A stretch of 64,000 nt of DNA from MWBF01 sp040772005 (GTDB taxonomy: Bacteria > Chloroflexota > Anaerolineae > CG2-30-64-16): the NCBI GenBank assembly GCA_040772005.1, contig JAXGYZ010000003.1, forward strand, positions 682,001 through 746,000. The letters run 5' to 3'. Under the pieces are notes generated by a model. The model saw only the letters and a program-made list of their open reading frames with translations. It had not been told where the DNA came from and made no database searches. A program made the translations under genes and the position numbers. Each line of letters opens with the position of its first letter. The first letter of the stretch is position 1. This document shows positions 1-8,948 of the stretch, one piece after another.

Positions 1-211
1 CGGCCGCGCGGCCATCGCGCTCCGCCAGGAAGAAATCGGCAGTCGAGTGTTCGTAGAAGGGATACCTGTCCCGGTTGAGCATCAGACGGGTGTCGTCCAC
101 CAGCGGCGGGACCCACTGAGGGCAGTCGCGATACAGCCGGAAGGGCAGGGTCACGAAGCGGTTGACCTCGCGGCGCGAGCGCGTATTCACCTTGATCATG
201 CGCAGGGTCAT
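1..211 (-). CDS. N-terminal part of an acetyltransferase-like hypothetical protein (cut by window edge)
   Basis: The minus-strand frame is open from an ATG at 211 to the left edge, giving about 70 residues beginning MTLRMIKVNTRSRREVN. A good AGGGGGA ribosome binding site lies 8 nt upstream, and the gene starts 16 nt after the DegV-family stop, so it is the last visible gene of that operon. The N-terminal pattern (F..LPF.LYRDCPQWVPPL, then LNRDRYPFYEHS.A.FFLAE) resembles the start of GNAT-related proteins common in environmental bacteria. The catalytic part is outside the window, so the function is an inference from resemblance only. An alternative in-frame ATG is at 199. Confidence 0.6.
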   Translation of the reverse strand, partial: MTLRMIKVNTRSRREVNRFVTLPFRLYRDCPQWVPPLVDDTRLMLNRDRYPFYEHSTADFFLAERDGRAA

Positions 212-227
212 CGATGCTTCCCCCTGT

Positions 228-1070
228 TCAAGCCGGCGTGAAGAAGCCGATCGCCAGCGTGCCCGGACCTGCATGGGTAACGATGGCGGGCGCCAGCTCC
301 AGGATGTCCACCTGGTCCGTGCCGGCGGCAGCGCACAGCTCGGCGGCGATCTGGTTGGCTTCCTCCACCTCGCCGGTGTGCATCACGCTGAGATGGGCCG
401 CGGCTCCGCGGGCCGCTTCGGCAGCTACCAGTTCTTTGATGCGGGTCAGCGCCCGGCGCTTGGTCCGTTCCTTCTCGAACTGGTCGATCTTGCCGTTGAC
501 GAAGGTCAGGATGGGCTTGATTTGCAGCAGCGTACCCATGAGCGCGGCCGCGCCGCCGATGCGCCCGCCGTCGCGCAGGAATTCAAGCGTATCCACCATG
601 AAGTAGATGCGCACCCGCGGCATCAGCTCGCGCACCGCGGCCTCGACCTCATCTGCGCTGGCGCCCGCCTGCGCGAGCCGGCTGGCCTCCCGCACCATCG
701 TGCCGAGCGGCCCCGCGATGGAGCGCGTGTCGACGATGCGGATATCTGCGTCGGGGAAGGACAGCTTTGCCGTTTCCGCGGAGCGCACCGTGCCGCTGAC
801 ATCGGCGGAAGGATGGATGCATACGATGCTCTCGCCGGTCGGTATCAGCTTCTCGAAAGCGGCGATGAAGTCGCCGGGATAGGGCGCAGCGGTCTTGGGC
901 CGCTCCTTGCCTGCCTTAAGCCGCTCCATGAACTGTGCGTGGCTCATATCCACGCCTTCACGAAAGGAATCCTCCCCGATATTGATGATCTGGGGGATCA
1001 GGGGGATGCCCAGGCGCTCCGCTTCCTCCCGTGAGAGGCCGCAGAGTGTGTCCGCCACGATGCGAGTCAT
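228..1070 (-). CDS. DegV family fatty-acid-binding protein
   Basis: This 280-residue protein has the length and landmarks of the DegV family, cytosolic two-domain proteins that bind a fatty acid and, in Firmicutes homologues, hand it to fatty acid kinase FakA. Visible motifs are IVADT near the N-terminus, the ligand-pocket stretch SADVSGT (88-94), and the family signature LEFLRDGGRIGG (162-173). The start is the ATG at 1070, which has a strong AGGAGGA site; upstream in-frame codons lie inside the neighbouring gene. It begins 8 nt after the glycoside hydrolase stop, so the two are cotranscribed. No FakA-like kinase is visible nearby, so the physiological partner is unknown. Confidence 0.88.
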   Translation of the reverse strand: MTRIVADTLCGLSREEAERLGIPLIPQIINIGEDSFREGVDMSHAQFMERLKAGKERPKTAAPYPGDFIAAFEKLIPTGESIVCIHPSADVSGTVRSAETAKLSFPDADIRIVDTRSIAGPLGTMVREASRLAQAGASADEVEAAVRELMPRVRIYFMVDTLEFLRDGGRIGGAAALMGTLLQIKPILTFVNGKIDQFEKERTKRRALTRIKELVAAEAARGAAAHLSVMHTGEVEEANQIAAELCAAAGTDQVDILELAPAIVTHAGPGTLAIGFFTPA

Positions 1071-1078
1071 AAGTCCTC

Positions 1079-3499
1079 CTATGCTGAACAATCGCCTAAG
1101 AGCACGTCCGGGTGCGGCAGATAAGTCCGCGCGTCGAGACCGTGCGTCCAAAAACTGGAGCGAGTGATAATGCCGTCCACCTCGACCCAAAAGTGCAGCT
1201 TGTTGTCCGGGTCACGCGCGGCGCTGACGTCGATGTCGTTGAAGTCCCAATGGGCGCTGGCGCCGTTTTCCAGGCGCAACACGCCCCGCACAATGCGTTC
1301 GCCGGGATCATTGTTCAGTGCACGCACCAGCCAGACCTCCGGCGACCACTGGGGCGATGTGGCTGCGGGCGCCAGGCGCACCAACGTTCCGGCCCGGAAC
1401 AGGTCGACTGAGATGTTGGCAAGGTTGGCTTCGTTGACGGGCGCGCTGCCGTGCGGCCACAGAATCTGGATGCGCGCATCCAGCTCGCGCGGTGCGGTCG
1501 CGGGCGTCACGGCCTGGTTGGCCGTGGCCTGTGCAGGCCGGGGCAGATAGGTGCGCGCGTCGACCCCGTGCACCCAGACGTTGCTCTGCGCCGGCAAGCC
1601 CGTGACCTCGACGCGGAAGTACAGCTTGTTCTGCGGGTTGCGCGCGGCGCTGACATCCACATCGTTGAAATCCCAGACCGGCACGCGGCGGCCGTTAACT
1701 TCCGCCAGGCGGCGCACGCCGGTCCCGCTGGGAACGGCCGGTTCGTTGTTGAGCGCGCGCCAGAGTGTGACCTGCGGGGCCAGGTCGCACGGCAGCGCCA
1801 CGCGCGTGCCTGCGAAGGTGAGATGGGCCGTGATATTGGCGCGGTTTGCCGCGCTGACCGGTGCATCGCCGTGCGGCCACAGGATGGCGATTTTCGCATC
1901 CAGCGCCTTCAGGGCCAGCCGCAGCGTGACCTCCTGCCCCGGCTCCGTCCGCAGGACGAAGATGGCGCCCGCGCGTGTGTGCGGCCAGGGCCGGCCGCCG
2001 CAGGTCAGCGTGTAGCTGCCCGAACGGCTCAGCGTCTCCGCCTGGGCTGCGGAAAGTCCGAGCATGGCTTCCAGGTCCAAAGTGACCTGGCCCCCGGCCG
2101 TCGTGCGGATGCGCACCGCGCCCGGCTCGGCCCAATCCACAAAGAGCTGGCCCCATCCGCTGCCCTCCCAGCGGGCCGGGCCATCGCCCGCACGGCCCGA
2201 GCCGCTTGCAAAGAGTGCATCTTCCGCGCGGTAACGGTACGCGGTGGTGCCCGACGGGGTCGCGGTGATTTCCAGCTCGCCGCGCGGGCCCCGGCTGGGA
2301 GCCAGCCGCGCGCTCAACGCAGGCAGGGCCAGGGCGCTCGGCTTGGCAACCTGGTTCGCGTCGTACAGGCCGAAGCTGCGCTCGCGCGGGTTGGGGCCGG
2401 GCGGCAGGTCCCACAGCATCCATTTGCCTGCGCCGGCCAGCCCGAGGTCGTAGGCGCGCAGCCACGCTGCACTCTCGTAGATAGCTGCCTGGGCCGGTTC
2501 ATGCTCGCTCGTCGCATAGCCGAACTCGGTCAGCAGCACGGGACGGCCTGCGAAGGTGTCACGCAGGCCCCGCGCGATAATCATCTGGAAGTCGAGCTGC
2601 CGCGGGGTGGCGTCGCGCGGGTAGCGGTTGATGGCGTGGATGTCCAGGGCGCGGTTGGCGGGCAGCGCGGCCAGCAGCGGATCGCTGTAGCCGACGGTGA
2701 TAAGCCGGCCGGGGTCGGCCTGGCGGACGGCGCTGACCTGGGGGCCCAACCAGGCCGCCAGGGCCGCATTCAGCACCGTCAGAAATGGCTGCCAGGGTGC
2801 AGAATCCGGCGCGGTCAGGTAGTCCACGACGCTGACGCGATAACCCCGCCCGCTGATCCAGCTCGCGGCTGCCGAGAGAAACGCATCCATAATCTCGCTG
2901 ATATTGGCGTACTGGATGGCCTCGGCATCGCTCAATGATGCAGGCGCGACCCCGTCCCCGCGCGCCCAGGCCAGCGCCGCCGCCGGGTCGCGCTGCGGAG
3001 GATATCGCTGCTCCAGGCCCGATGTGTAGAGCGGGTTGCCGCCCGGGTAGCGCATCAGCGCGATATGGTAGAAGCGGGGCTCATTCTTGAGGTCATACGC
3101 CAGCAGCGCAGGATGCCCGGCAAAGTGGCTGGCAATCATTCCGGCATGGCTCGCCAGCGTCTGCACATAGCTCAAGCTGTAATCGGCCAGGGTGAGGAGC
3201 AGATAGATGCCGGCGTTGCTGGCGGCCTGGACCAGACCGTCGAGCTTGGCCCAGTCGCCCTTCGGGAATTCGTTTTGCAGCGGACCGGCCACAAAGGTGC
3301 GCACTGCGTTGGCGCCTGCCGCGCGGGCACGCCGGAAGTCCGCCTCGATCAGGGCCGGGTCGTAGCGGCCGGCCTGAAACTGCGCCCAGGCACGATCACT
3401 GTGTCCCACGTAGTTGACGATGACGGCGAAGAACGGGCGACCATCGGGGTGCAGGAGCCGCGCGCCATGGGGGGCAGCCGAAACCAGCGTGGTTGTCAT
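1079..3499 (-). CDS. Cellulase-like (clan GH-A type) glycoside hydrolase with two C-terminal tandem repeat domains
   Basis: An 806-residue protein. The N-terminal ~400 residues look like a (beta/alpha)8 clan A glycosidase: DLKNEP places the acid/base at Glu140, and LLTEFGYA places the nucleophile at Glu325. Two homologous modules follow, at roughly 533-665 and 673-800. Each starts LDA.I.ILWPHG..PV..AN.ANI, passes RALNN.P and WDFND.DVSAAR, and ends DARTYLP. They look like carbohydrate-binding or adhesive beta domains, but I recognise no named family. No signal peptide is visible (MTTTLVSAAPHGARLLHPDG), which is odd for a wall- or polymer-active enzyme. The gene is 75 nt downstream of the lipoprotein gene and 8 nt upstream of degV. 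Substrate unknown. Confidence 0.78.
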   Translation of the reverse strand: MTTTLVSAAPHGARLLHPDGRPFFAVIVNYVGHSDRAWAQFQAGRYDPALIEADFRRARAAGANAVRTFVAGPLQNEFPKGDWAKLDGLVQAASNAGIYLLLTLADYSLSYVQTLASHAGMIASHFAGHPALLAYDLKNEPRFYHIALMRYPGGNPLYTSGLEQRYPPQRDPAAALAWARGDGVAPASLSDAEAIQYANISEIMDAFLSAAASWISGRGYRVSVVDYLTAPDSAPWQPFLTVLNAALAAWLGPQVSAVRQADPGRLITVGYSDPLLAALPANRALDIHAINRYPRDATPRQLDFQMIIARGLRDTFAGRPVLLTEFGYATSEHEPAQAAIYESAAWLRAYDLGLAGAGKWMLWDLPPGPNPRERSFGLYDANQVAKPSALALPALSARLAPSRGPRGELEITATPSGTTAYRYRAEDALFASGSGRAGDGPARWEGSGWGQLFVDWAEPGAVRIRTTAGGQVTLDLEAMLGLSAAQAETLSRSGSYTLTCGGRPWPHTRAGAIFVLRTEPGQEVTLRLALKALDAKIAILWPHGDAPVSAANRANITAHLTFAGTRVALPCDLAPQVTLWRALNNEPAVPSGTGVRRLAEVNGRRVPVWDFNDVDVSAARNPQNKLYFRVEVTGLPAQSNVWVHGVDARTYLPRPAQATANQAVTPATAPRELDARIQILWPHGSAPVNEANLANISVDLFRAGTLVRLAPAATSPQWSPEVWLVRALNNDPGERIVRGVLRLENGASAHWDFNDIDVSAARDPDNKLHFWVEVDGIITRSSFWTHGLDARTYLPHPDVLLGDCSA

Positions 3500-3574
3500 C
3501 GGAACAAGACCTCAACAGGGATAGAAGCAACGATAAACCATTGTACCATGAAATCCCTGTTGTGGTTTATTGCG

Positions 3575-6004
3575 TCATGGTCCGCGCAGATACAGATATG
3601 CGCCCTCTGCCGGCACCAGCATACACTCGTTGGCCTGGCACACCGCGCGGAACTCTACGGGCTGCGGCGCGCCGACCGGCCAATGCAGCGATGCGGCATC
3701 GCCCTGGTCGATCATGCTCTGTGGCACGCCGAGCCGGACCATGGCCTGGTTCCAGCCTGCTACATTCGAGAAGAGCACGGCGAGACTGTCGATCGTCAGC
3801 CGGTAACCAGGTTGGTCGCCCGGGTTGATGAGATCAACATCTAACGGGCCTTCGACGTTGCGCACGACGCCCTGGGCGATAATCTGGTTTGGGGTCAGGT
3901 CCGGTGTGCCGGAGGTGAAGTTCAACTGCCGGACGAGCACTTCGCCTTCCGTGGTTGTAACAGACAGGAGGTAGAACTGGCCGTTGCCGGGCGTTATTTC
4001 GGCCTGGCCGATACCGTTGACGCCCTGCCCGTCGAGTGTCACCGACTGAACGTTCTCCACCTGCCAATGGAGCATGGTGGCAGTGTTGGCGGCCAGCGCA
4101 TAGCGGTCGGCCCAGAAGCGGATGAGGGGCTTGTCTGTCAGGCTGACGTTGATCGTCACCTTGCGCGACGTGAGCGTGCCGTCGGTGGCCTGCACCTGAA
4201 GCACATAATCGGTCGTTACCTCCGGGCAGACGTTGAGGCTGGCCTCACCGGCCACGCCATTGCCGTTCAGCCTGACTGCCGCAACATTGGTGACGCTCCA
4301 GCGCAGGTCGGTACATTGCCCCTTGACGATCTGGTACGAATCGGCCACAAACACGAGGGGCGTCTCACCTGCCGTGCCGACCGTGATGGTGAGCGTCCGT
4401 TCGCGCGTGCCTTCGGCGCTCTCGGTACGCAGCCGGTAGATCGTGGTCTGGCTCGGGCACACGGTCTGTGTCCCCGAGCCGGTGACGGGAGCATTCTCGA
4501 AATAGACCGCCGTCACGTTCTCGACCTGCCAGTGGATCGTCGTACACGCGTCCGGGTTTAGGGCATAGCTGTCCGCCCAGAAGATGCTGGCGTCGCCAAA
4601 GCGGGTCGCAGTCGGCGTCGCGGTGGACAACAGGGCCACCGTGGGCGTGGGCGTCGGCTCGAATTCGCCCGCGCCGGGATTGACCCCGCCTGACGGGCCG
4701 GGCCGGCGCGTGGGCACGACCGGACGCGGGCCGCCCGGCGAGGGTGTCAGTTCCGGCGTGGGCGACACCAGTGCAACGAGTGGCGGCTCTGTGCCCGGTT
4801 CGGGCATGCTCGTGGGCCGGAGCGCAAGTTGGATGCCGACCTCGTTGCTCACGGCCAGCCAGGTGCCGTCCACGTTGGCTTCCAGCGTGATGCGATAGGC
4901 CCCCAGCCCACCCTGCGCCAGCAGACCGTCGATGTCCAGCGCCGTGCCGGTCGCGGGCGCCTGGGTGAACGTCTGGCCGTTCAGGCGCACATGCCAGCGG
5001 AGGCTGTAACGCTCTTCGCCGATCAGCCGGGGGCGAACGACTTCCCGTCCGACAATGCGGATCGGCAAGACCTGAGCATATTCGATGCCGGTGCTCAGAC
5101 GCCGCGTCGGTGCGGCGGAGTCCTCAACCACCAGCACCACATAGAAACGGGTCGTTGTGCCGGGCGCGACATCCAGTTGCGCCGGGTCCAGCTCGAAGAC
5201 GTGCGAGAACTCGATACGAGCCTGCGACATCGCGGGGTCCGGCTTGAACCACATCACCGCTTCGTCGAGCGTCTTGTCCAGGGCCTCGTTGCCGGCCACG
5301 CGACCGGCGCCGCCCGAAGTATCCTGCTTGAGCTTGAGCGTGGCGGGCACCACGTCGCCGCTGAGCATGGGCAGGGTGGAATAGCGGTACTGCCCTGCGA
5401 CGGTCAGCGGCAGAGCCAGCGCCCCCTGCACACCTTCGACGCGCACCAGGGTGAGACTGGCATCGGCCAGGTTCCACTGGCCCTGCAGGGAGATGAGCGC
5501 GGGCGCGCTCAGGCCCATCTGCACCTCGCCGTTCGCCACCCGGCCGTTCATCCGCTCCCAGGTGCTGCCGTTCCAGCGGTAAGGCGCGAGGTCGTATTCC
5601 CCGACATTGACTTCAGGGGGAATCGGCAGCCTGACCAGGGCCAGCCCCGTGAGTTCGCCGCCTTCGAGCGCCAGCTCATAGACGTTGCCCAGGAGGCTGC
5701 GCGGGATGGGCACCGCAGGGAAGCTGTTTTCGATGCGCAGCGTCACCGCAGCCTTCTGTGACAGCGCCTGTGGCGGGAGCGTGACGCCCGCGCCGCCGCG
5801 CAGGCGGATGGCGCCGCCAGTCTCAGGTTCGATCAGAATGGTGCTGTTGGCATCGGGAAATTCCGCGCTGTCGATGGGCGCGACAAGACCGGCGGCCGGG
5901 GCGGGTGTTGCCGTCGGCCGGCCACCGCACGCCACGAGCAGGAGCAACAATCCCAGCGCGCAGATGCGCCAGAATGATTTTGCAGGTCGCCACAATCGTG
6001 TCAT
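3575..6004 (-). CDS. Secreted lipoprotein with Thr/Pro-rich linker and three Ig-like repeats
   Basis: About 809 residues. The N-terminus MTRLWRPAKSF followed by a hydrophobic stretch and LLVACGG is a lipoprotein signal with a Cys lipobox, followed by a TP/AP-rich stretch. The middle has several beta-rich segments. A proline-rich linker (PTPELTPSPGG and RPVVPTRRPGPSGG) precedes three related repeats of about 75 residues. Each carries (F)(V/W)AD.Y, then LHW.V.NV..V.L or a variant, and two repeats keep a Cys pair (C..IHW ... VCP). Such repeats recur in Chloroflexota surface proteins; the exact Pfam name is uncertain. The start at 6004 gives a compact signal peptide; an ATG at 6016 is a possible alternative. 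It is first in a minus-strand unit with the glycoside hydrolase. Confidence 0.75.
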   Translation of the reverse strand: MTRLWRPAKSFWRICALGLLLLLVACGGRPTATPAPAAGLVAPIDSAEFPDANSTILIEPETGGAIRLRGGAGVTLPPQALSQKAAVTLRIENSFPAVPIPRSLLGNVYELALEGGELTGLALVRLPIPPEVNVGEYDLAPYRWNGSTWERMNGRVANGEVQMGLSAPALISLQGQWNLADASLTLVRVEGVQGALALPLTVAGQYRYSTLPMLSGDVVPATLKLKQDTSGGAGRVAGNEALDKTLDEAVMWFKPDPAMSQARIEFSHVFELDPAQLDVAPGTTTRFYVVLVVEDSAAPTRRLSTGIEYAQVLPIRIVGREVVRPRLIGEERYSLRWHVRLNGQTFTQAPATGTALDIDGLLAQGGLGAYRITLEANVDGTWLAVSNEVGIQLALRPTSMPEPGTEPPLVALVSPTPELTPSPGGPRPVVPTRRPGPSGGVNPGAGEFEPTPTPTVALLSTATPTATRFGDASIFWADSYALNPDACTTIHWQVENVTAVYFENAPVTGSGTQTVCPSQTTIYRLRTESAEGTRERTLTITVGTAGETPLVFVADSYQIVKGQCTDLRWSVTNVAAVRLNGNGVAGEASLNVCPEVTTDYVLQVQATDGTLTSRKVTINVSLTDKPLIRFWADRYALAANTATMLHWQVENVQSVTLDGQGVNGIGQAEITPGNGQFYLLSVTTTEGEVLVRQLNFTSGTPDLTPNQIIAQGVVRNVEGPLDVDLINPGDQPGYRLTIDSLAVLFSNVAGWNQAMVRLGVPQSMIDQGDAASLHWPVGAPQPVEFRAVCQANECMLVPAEGAYLYLRGP

Positions 6005-6100
6005 ATTACTGATCATTAACGCTCGGAGAGCCGCTTTCGTTCCTCCGCAGGTCAGTCTAAGGCCCGACAGTCGGGTTGTCAAGTGGTTTGGGTGATTTCG

Positions 6101-6273
6101 CAGGGCGAAGTCATGTTGCAATCGGGCCTTCCACCTGGCAGTTGAAACTGCGGCTACCACTGCAAAACCGACCTGCGTCGGTTAGTTTCCAGTCTGCGAA
6201 GGCAGACTTCGCAACGATAGCCGCAACTTCAGTTGCCGGGTGGGTTCACCTGATGCACTCTGAAACCGCCCTG
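6101..6273. mobile_element. MITE-like element, family 1, left copy (173 bp)
   Basis: Begins CAGGGCG (6101-6107) and ends CGCCCTG (6267-6273), imperfect terminal inverted repeats. The 9-bp direct repeat GTGATTTCG abuts both ends (6092-6100 and 6274-6282). Inside is a long imperfect palindrome (GGCAGTTGAAACTGCGGCTA pairing with TAGCCGCAACTTCAGTTGCC) and no coding capacity. A second copy in inverted orientation at 10004-10176 has the same length and differs at about six positions. It sits in the intergenic region between the divergent lipoprotein and protease genes. Confidence 0.9.
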
Positions 6274-6415
6274 GTGATTTCGGTCGGCTCCTGCGCGCGC
6301 TGCGTGCTGTCAGGAAGCATCGCTACTGCGGCTGCGCCTGAGGTCATGTATGATATTTGTCACAGTCTGCATGATCAGGAGTGCATCAGGCAAAGCGAGG
6401 CGCAGGAGGACGGCC

Positions 6416-7537
6416 ATGCAGTGGGCCTGGCGGATCGGGCGCGTGCGGGGGATCGACATCAAGGTTCACGTAACCTTTGTGCTGGCCCTGGCCTGGGGTG
6501 CGTTCGTCCTCGGCTGGAGCGGGCCGGCCGGCAGGCTCTACGGGGCCTTTCTGACCCTGGTTCTCTTTGTCAATGTATTGTTGCACGAGCTGGGTCACGC
6601 GGTGGCCGCGCAACGCTATGGGATCCGGGTGGAAGACATCATTTTGCTGCCCATCGGCGGGGTGGCGCGGCTGCACCAGTTGCCGGCGCGGCCGAGGTAC
6701 GAACTGGTGATTGCGCTGGCCGGCCCCGCGGTGAATCTCGTGCTGGCGATCCTCTTGCTGTTCATCACTGTGCCCTTGCTGTTGCTGCCTGGCACCCTGA
6801 CGCCGGGCGGTTCGCTCTTCCTCGCTATGACCGAGCCCGGCATTGCGGGTGTGCTCATCTGCGCGTGGGTGACGAACGTCTCCTTGCTCGTCTTCAATTT
6901 GATTCCTGCTTTCCCGATGGATGGCGGGCGGGTGCTGCGTGCCTTGCTGGCCCTACGATTGTCCTACGCGCGCGCCACTGCGATTGCGATCGCCGTGGGC
7001 CGGGGCATCGCCTGCCTGCTGAGCCTCTTCGGGCTGCTGAACGGCAATCCGGGCATGGCGTTTGCCGGGCTGTTCGTCTTCTTTGCCGCCGGCGCAGAGG
7101 GCCGCGAGGTCCTGCTCAACGAGCGATTGCGCGGACTGACCGTGGATGTCGCAGTCGAGCGCCACGCGCCGCTCCTGCCGGCGGACCTGCCCGTACACAC
7201 GGCCTTCGATTGGCTGGCGCGCTCGCCGTACTCCGCGTTGGCTGTTGTTGATGACCGGGGCAATCTGCTGGGTGTCGCGACGCAGCGGAGTATGGCGCGC
7301 CTCTGGCGCGAGGGCAGCCGGGGCGTGGTGGCGCAGTTTATCGAGTCGCCGGGCCTGGCAGTCGAGTGTGCCACTCCGCTCGATGTGGCGCGCCGTCTGA
7401 TGGCGGAAACGCAGGCCGCGGTGGTGGCCGTCTACTGCGGTGGCGCGTTCGAGGGTCTGATGGACTTCGACAGCATCGGCCGCGTGCTGGCGCTGCAACG
7501 GGTGGGTTGGTATAACCGGCGCACCCGGCGTGCGTGA
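6416..7537 (+). CDS. Site-2 protease family zinc metalloprotease (M50) with C-terminal CBS-like region
   Basis: A 373-residue membrane protein. HELGH (57-61) is the zinc-binding active site inside a membrane segment, and FPMDGGRVLRALL supplies the second conserved Asp-Gly motif of the M50/S2P family. These proteases cut transmembrane substrates, often anti-sigma factors. About four hydrophobic segments fill residues 15-230. The remainder (about 240-373, with ALAVVDDRGNLLGVAT) resembles a degenerate CBS pair that could sense nucleotides. The ATG at 6416 is chosen because AGGAGGA precedes it by 6 nt; an earlier in-frame ATG at 6350 lacks such a site. A possible -10 (TATGAT, 6349-6354) lies upstream. 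Its substrate is not encoded in an obvious way nearby. Confidence 0.9.
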   Translation: MQWAWRIGRVRGIDIKVHVTFVLALAWGAFVLGWSGPAGRLYGAFLTLVLFVNVLLHELGHAVAAQRYGIRVEDIILLPIGGVARLHQLPARPRYELVIALAGPAVNLVLAILLLFITVPLLLLPGTLTPGGSLFLAMTEPGIAGVLICAWVTNVSLLVFNLIPAFPMDGGRVLRALLALRLSYARATAIAIAVGRGIACLLSLFGLLNGNPGMAFAGLFVFFAAGAEGREVLLNERLRGLTVDVAVERHAPLLPADLPVHTAFDWLARSPYSALAVVDDRGNLLGVATQRSMARLWREGSRGVVAQFIESPGLAVECATPLDVARRLMAETQAAVVAVYCGGAFEGLMDFDSIGRVLALQRVGWYNRRTRRA

Positions 7538-7540
7538 AGC

Positions 7541-7569
7541 TTGTCGCATTCCCGTATTGCCACTATAAT
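7541..7569 (+). promoter_or_regulatory. Sigma-70-type promoter for the antiporter gene
   Basis: TTGTCG (7541-7546), 17 bp, then TATAAT (7564-7569), followed by a leader of about 93 nt before the antiporter start. It begins 3 nt after the protease stop codon, so the antiporter probably has its own promoter. Confidence 0.6.
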
Positions 7570-7662
7570 CTCCGCATTCGTCAATTCGTGCGAAGTGCTC
7601 AAGTTCTGTCGTGCCGCAGGCGAAAGGCTCTGGCTGCGGCCTGCTGAGGAGTTGTTAAATCC

Positions 7663-8886
7663 ATGACGCCTGTCTTACAGCTACTGCTTGAACTGGCGAT
7701 CCTGATAGCTGTCGCCAAAGTAGCCGGCTATCTGAGTACGCGGCTCAACCAACCGGCCGTTCTCGGTGAAATCCTGGCGGGCCTGCTCCTGGGGCCTTCG
7801 CTGATCGATATCCAGTCCGCCACGTTTCTGAGCTCGCCCCATCTGGAGGAGATCATCACCGAACTGGCCGAGATCGGGGTCATCTTCTTGATGTTTCTGG
7901 CCGGCCTGGAGGTTGATCTGGAGCAGATGCGCAAGGCAGGTCGGGTGGTGATCCTGGCCGGTCTGCTGGGTGTGGCCGTGCCGCTGGTGTTGGGTGCGCT
8001 CACTGCGCTGCCGTTTGGCTTCCAACCGGTGGCAGCCATTGGCATCGGTATGCTGCTGACGGCAACCAGCGTCAGCATCTCCGCGCAGACGCTGCTGGAG
8101 TTAGGCGTGTTGCGCAGCCGCGAGGGCATTGCGCTGCTGGGTGCGGCGGTCGTCGACGATGTGGCTGCGATTATCCTCCTGTCTGTGTTTATCGCCCTGG
8201 CGATGGGCAGCGGCGGGGGCGCCGTCGCGATTCTCATCTTGTTGGCCCGCGTCATTGGCTTTGCGGCCATTTTCGGGCTGGTCGGCTGGCTGTTCGTGCC
8301 CCGCATCCTGGACTACATCGACCGGCTGCCCATCAGCCAGGGAGTCATATCTGCCGCGGTGGTGCTGGGCTTGTTCTATGCCTGGGCGGCGGAGGTCTTC
8401 GGCGGCGTCGCCATGATTACCGGATCGTTCATGGCAGGCCTGTTCGTGGCTCGCTCGCGCGTGCACCATCGTGTCGCCGAGGGCTTCAGTATCCTGACCT
8501 ATGCTTTCTTCGTGCCCATCTTCTTCGTCAATATCGGCCTGCACGCGAATATCTGGGAACTGCAGGGACCGTTGATGTTGGCAACCCTGGTCATCACCGT
8601 GGTAGCCATCATTTCAAAGGTGTTGGGCAGTGGCGCAGGTGCGCTCCTGGGTGGCTTCAGCCAGGGCGAGTCGTTCCGTCTCGGTCTGGGCATGATCTCC
8701 CGCGGCGAGGTGGGGCTGATCGTGGCGCAACTGCTGGTGGCCAACGCGATTGTGCCGGATGACGTGATGACCCTGGCGGTCATCATGGTGCTGGCCACGA
8801 CGCTCGTGACGCCTCCGCTTCTGCGCATCGCCTTTCACCGTAAGGCAGCGGCCTCGCAGCCGGCCGCAACGGGTGCAACTGAATGA
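7663..8886 (+). CDS. Cation:proton antiporter (CPA2/KefB-type Na+/H+ exchanger domain)
   Basis: A 407-residue polytopic membrane protein with about 12 hydrophobic helices. The N-terminal pattern of a membrane helix, then LNQPAVLGEILAGLLLGPS, is typical of the CPA2 sodium/hydrogen exchanger family. The conserved membrane acidic residues appear in GAAVVDDVAAIILL, which matches the ion-binding ASxxDD-like site, and in MISRGEVGLI. It exchanges Na+ or K+ for protons across the cytoplasmic membrane. There is no C-terminal TrkA-N (KTN) regulatory domain, so it is the short form. GAGGAG lies upstream, and the next gene follows after a small hairpin. Confidence 0.9.
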   Translation: MTPVLQLLLELAILIAVAKVAGYLSTRLNQPAVLGEILAGLLLGPSLIDIQSATFLSSPHLEEIITELAEIGVIFLMFLAGLEVDLEQMRKAGRVVILAGLLGVAVPLVLGALTALPFGFQPVAAIGIGMLLTATSVSISAQTLLELGVLRSREGIALLGAAVVDDVAAIILLSVFIALAMGSGGGAVAILILLARVIGFAAIFGLVGWLFVPRILDYIDRLPISQGVISAAVVLGLFYAWAAEVFGGVAMITGSFMAGLFVARSRVHHRVAEGFSILTYAFFVPIFFVNIGLHANIWELQGPLMLATLVITVVAIISKVLGSGAGALLGGFSQGESFRLGLGMISRGEVGLIVAQLLVANAIVPDDVMTLAVIMVLATTLVTPPLLRIAFHRKAAASQPAATGATE

Positions 8887-8896
8887 AAAACCTGAT

Positions 8897-8921
8897 GGAT
8901 GCCGCCTCGGGTGGGGCATCC
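8897..8921. terminator. Small hairpin after the antiporter gene
   Basis: GGATGCC (8897-8903) pairs with GGCATCC (8915-8921) around an 11-nt loop, 10 nt downstream of the antiporter stop. No U-tract follows, so it may be an attenuating or mRNA-stabilising hairpin rather than a full terminator. Confidence 0.35.
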
Positions 8922-8948
8922 TGACTGATCGAAGAGGAGCAGGGTGTT

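Noticed and set aside
162..5761. Long plus-strand open frames opposite the glycoside hydrolase, DegV and lipoprotein genes (up to about 495 codons)
   Set aside because: They are antisense shadows caused by high GC. Their translations are Arg/Ala/Gly-rich without domain patterns, while the minus-strand frames have clear motifs, starts and ribosome binding sites.
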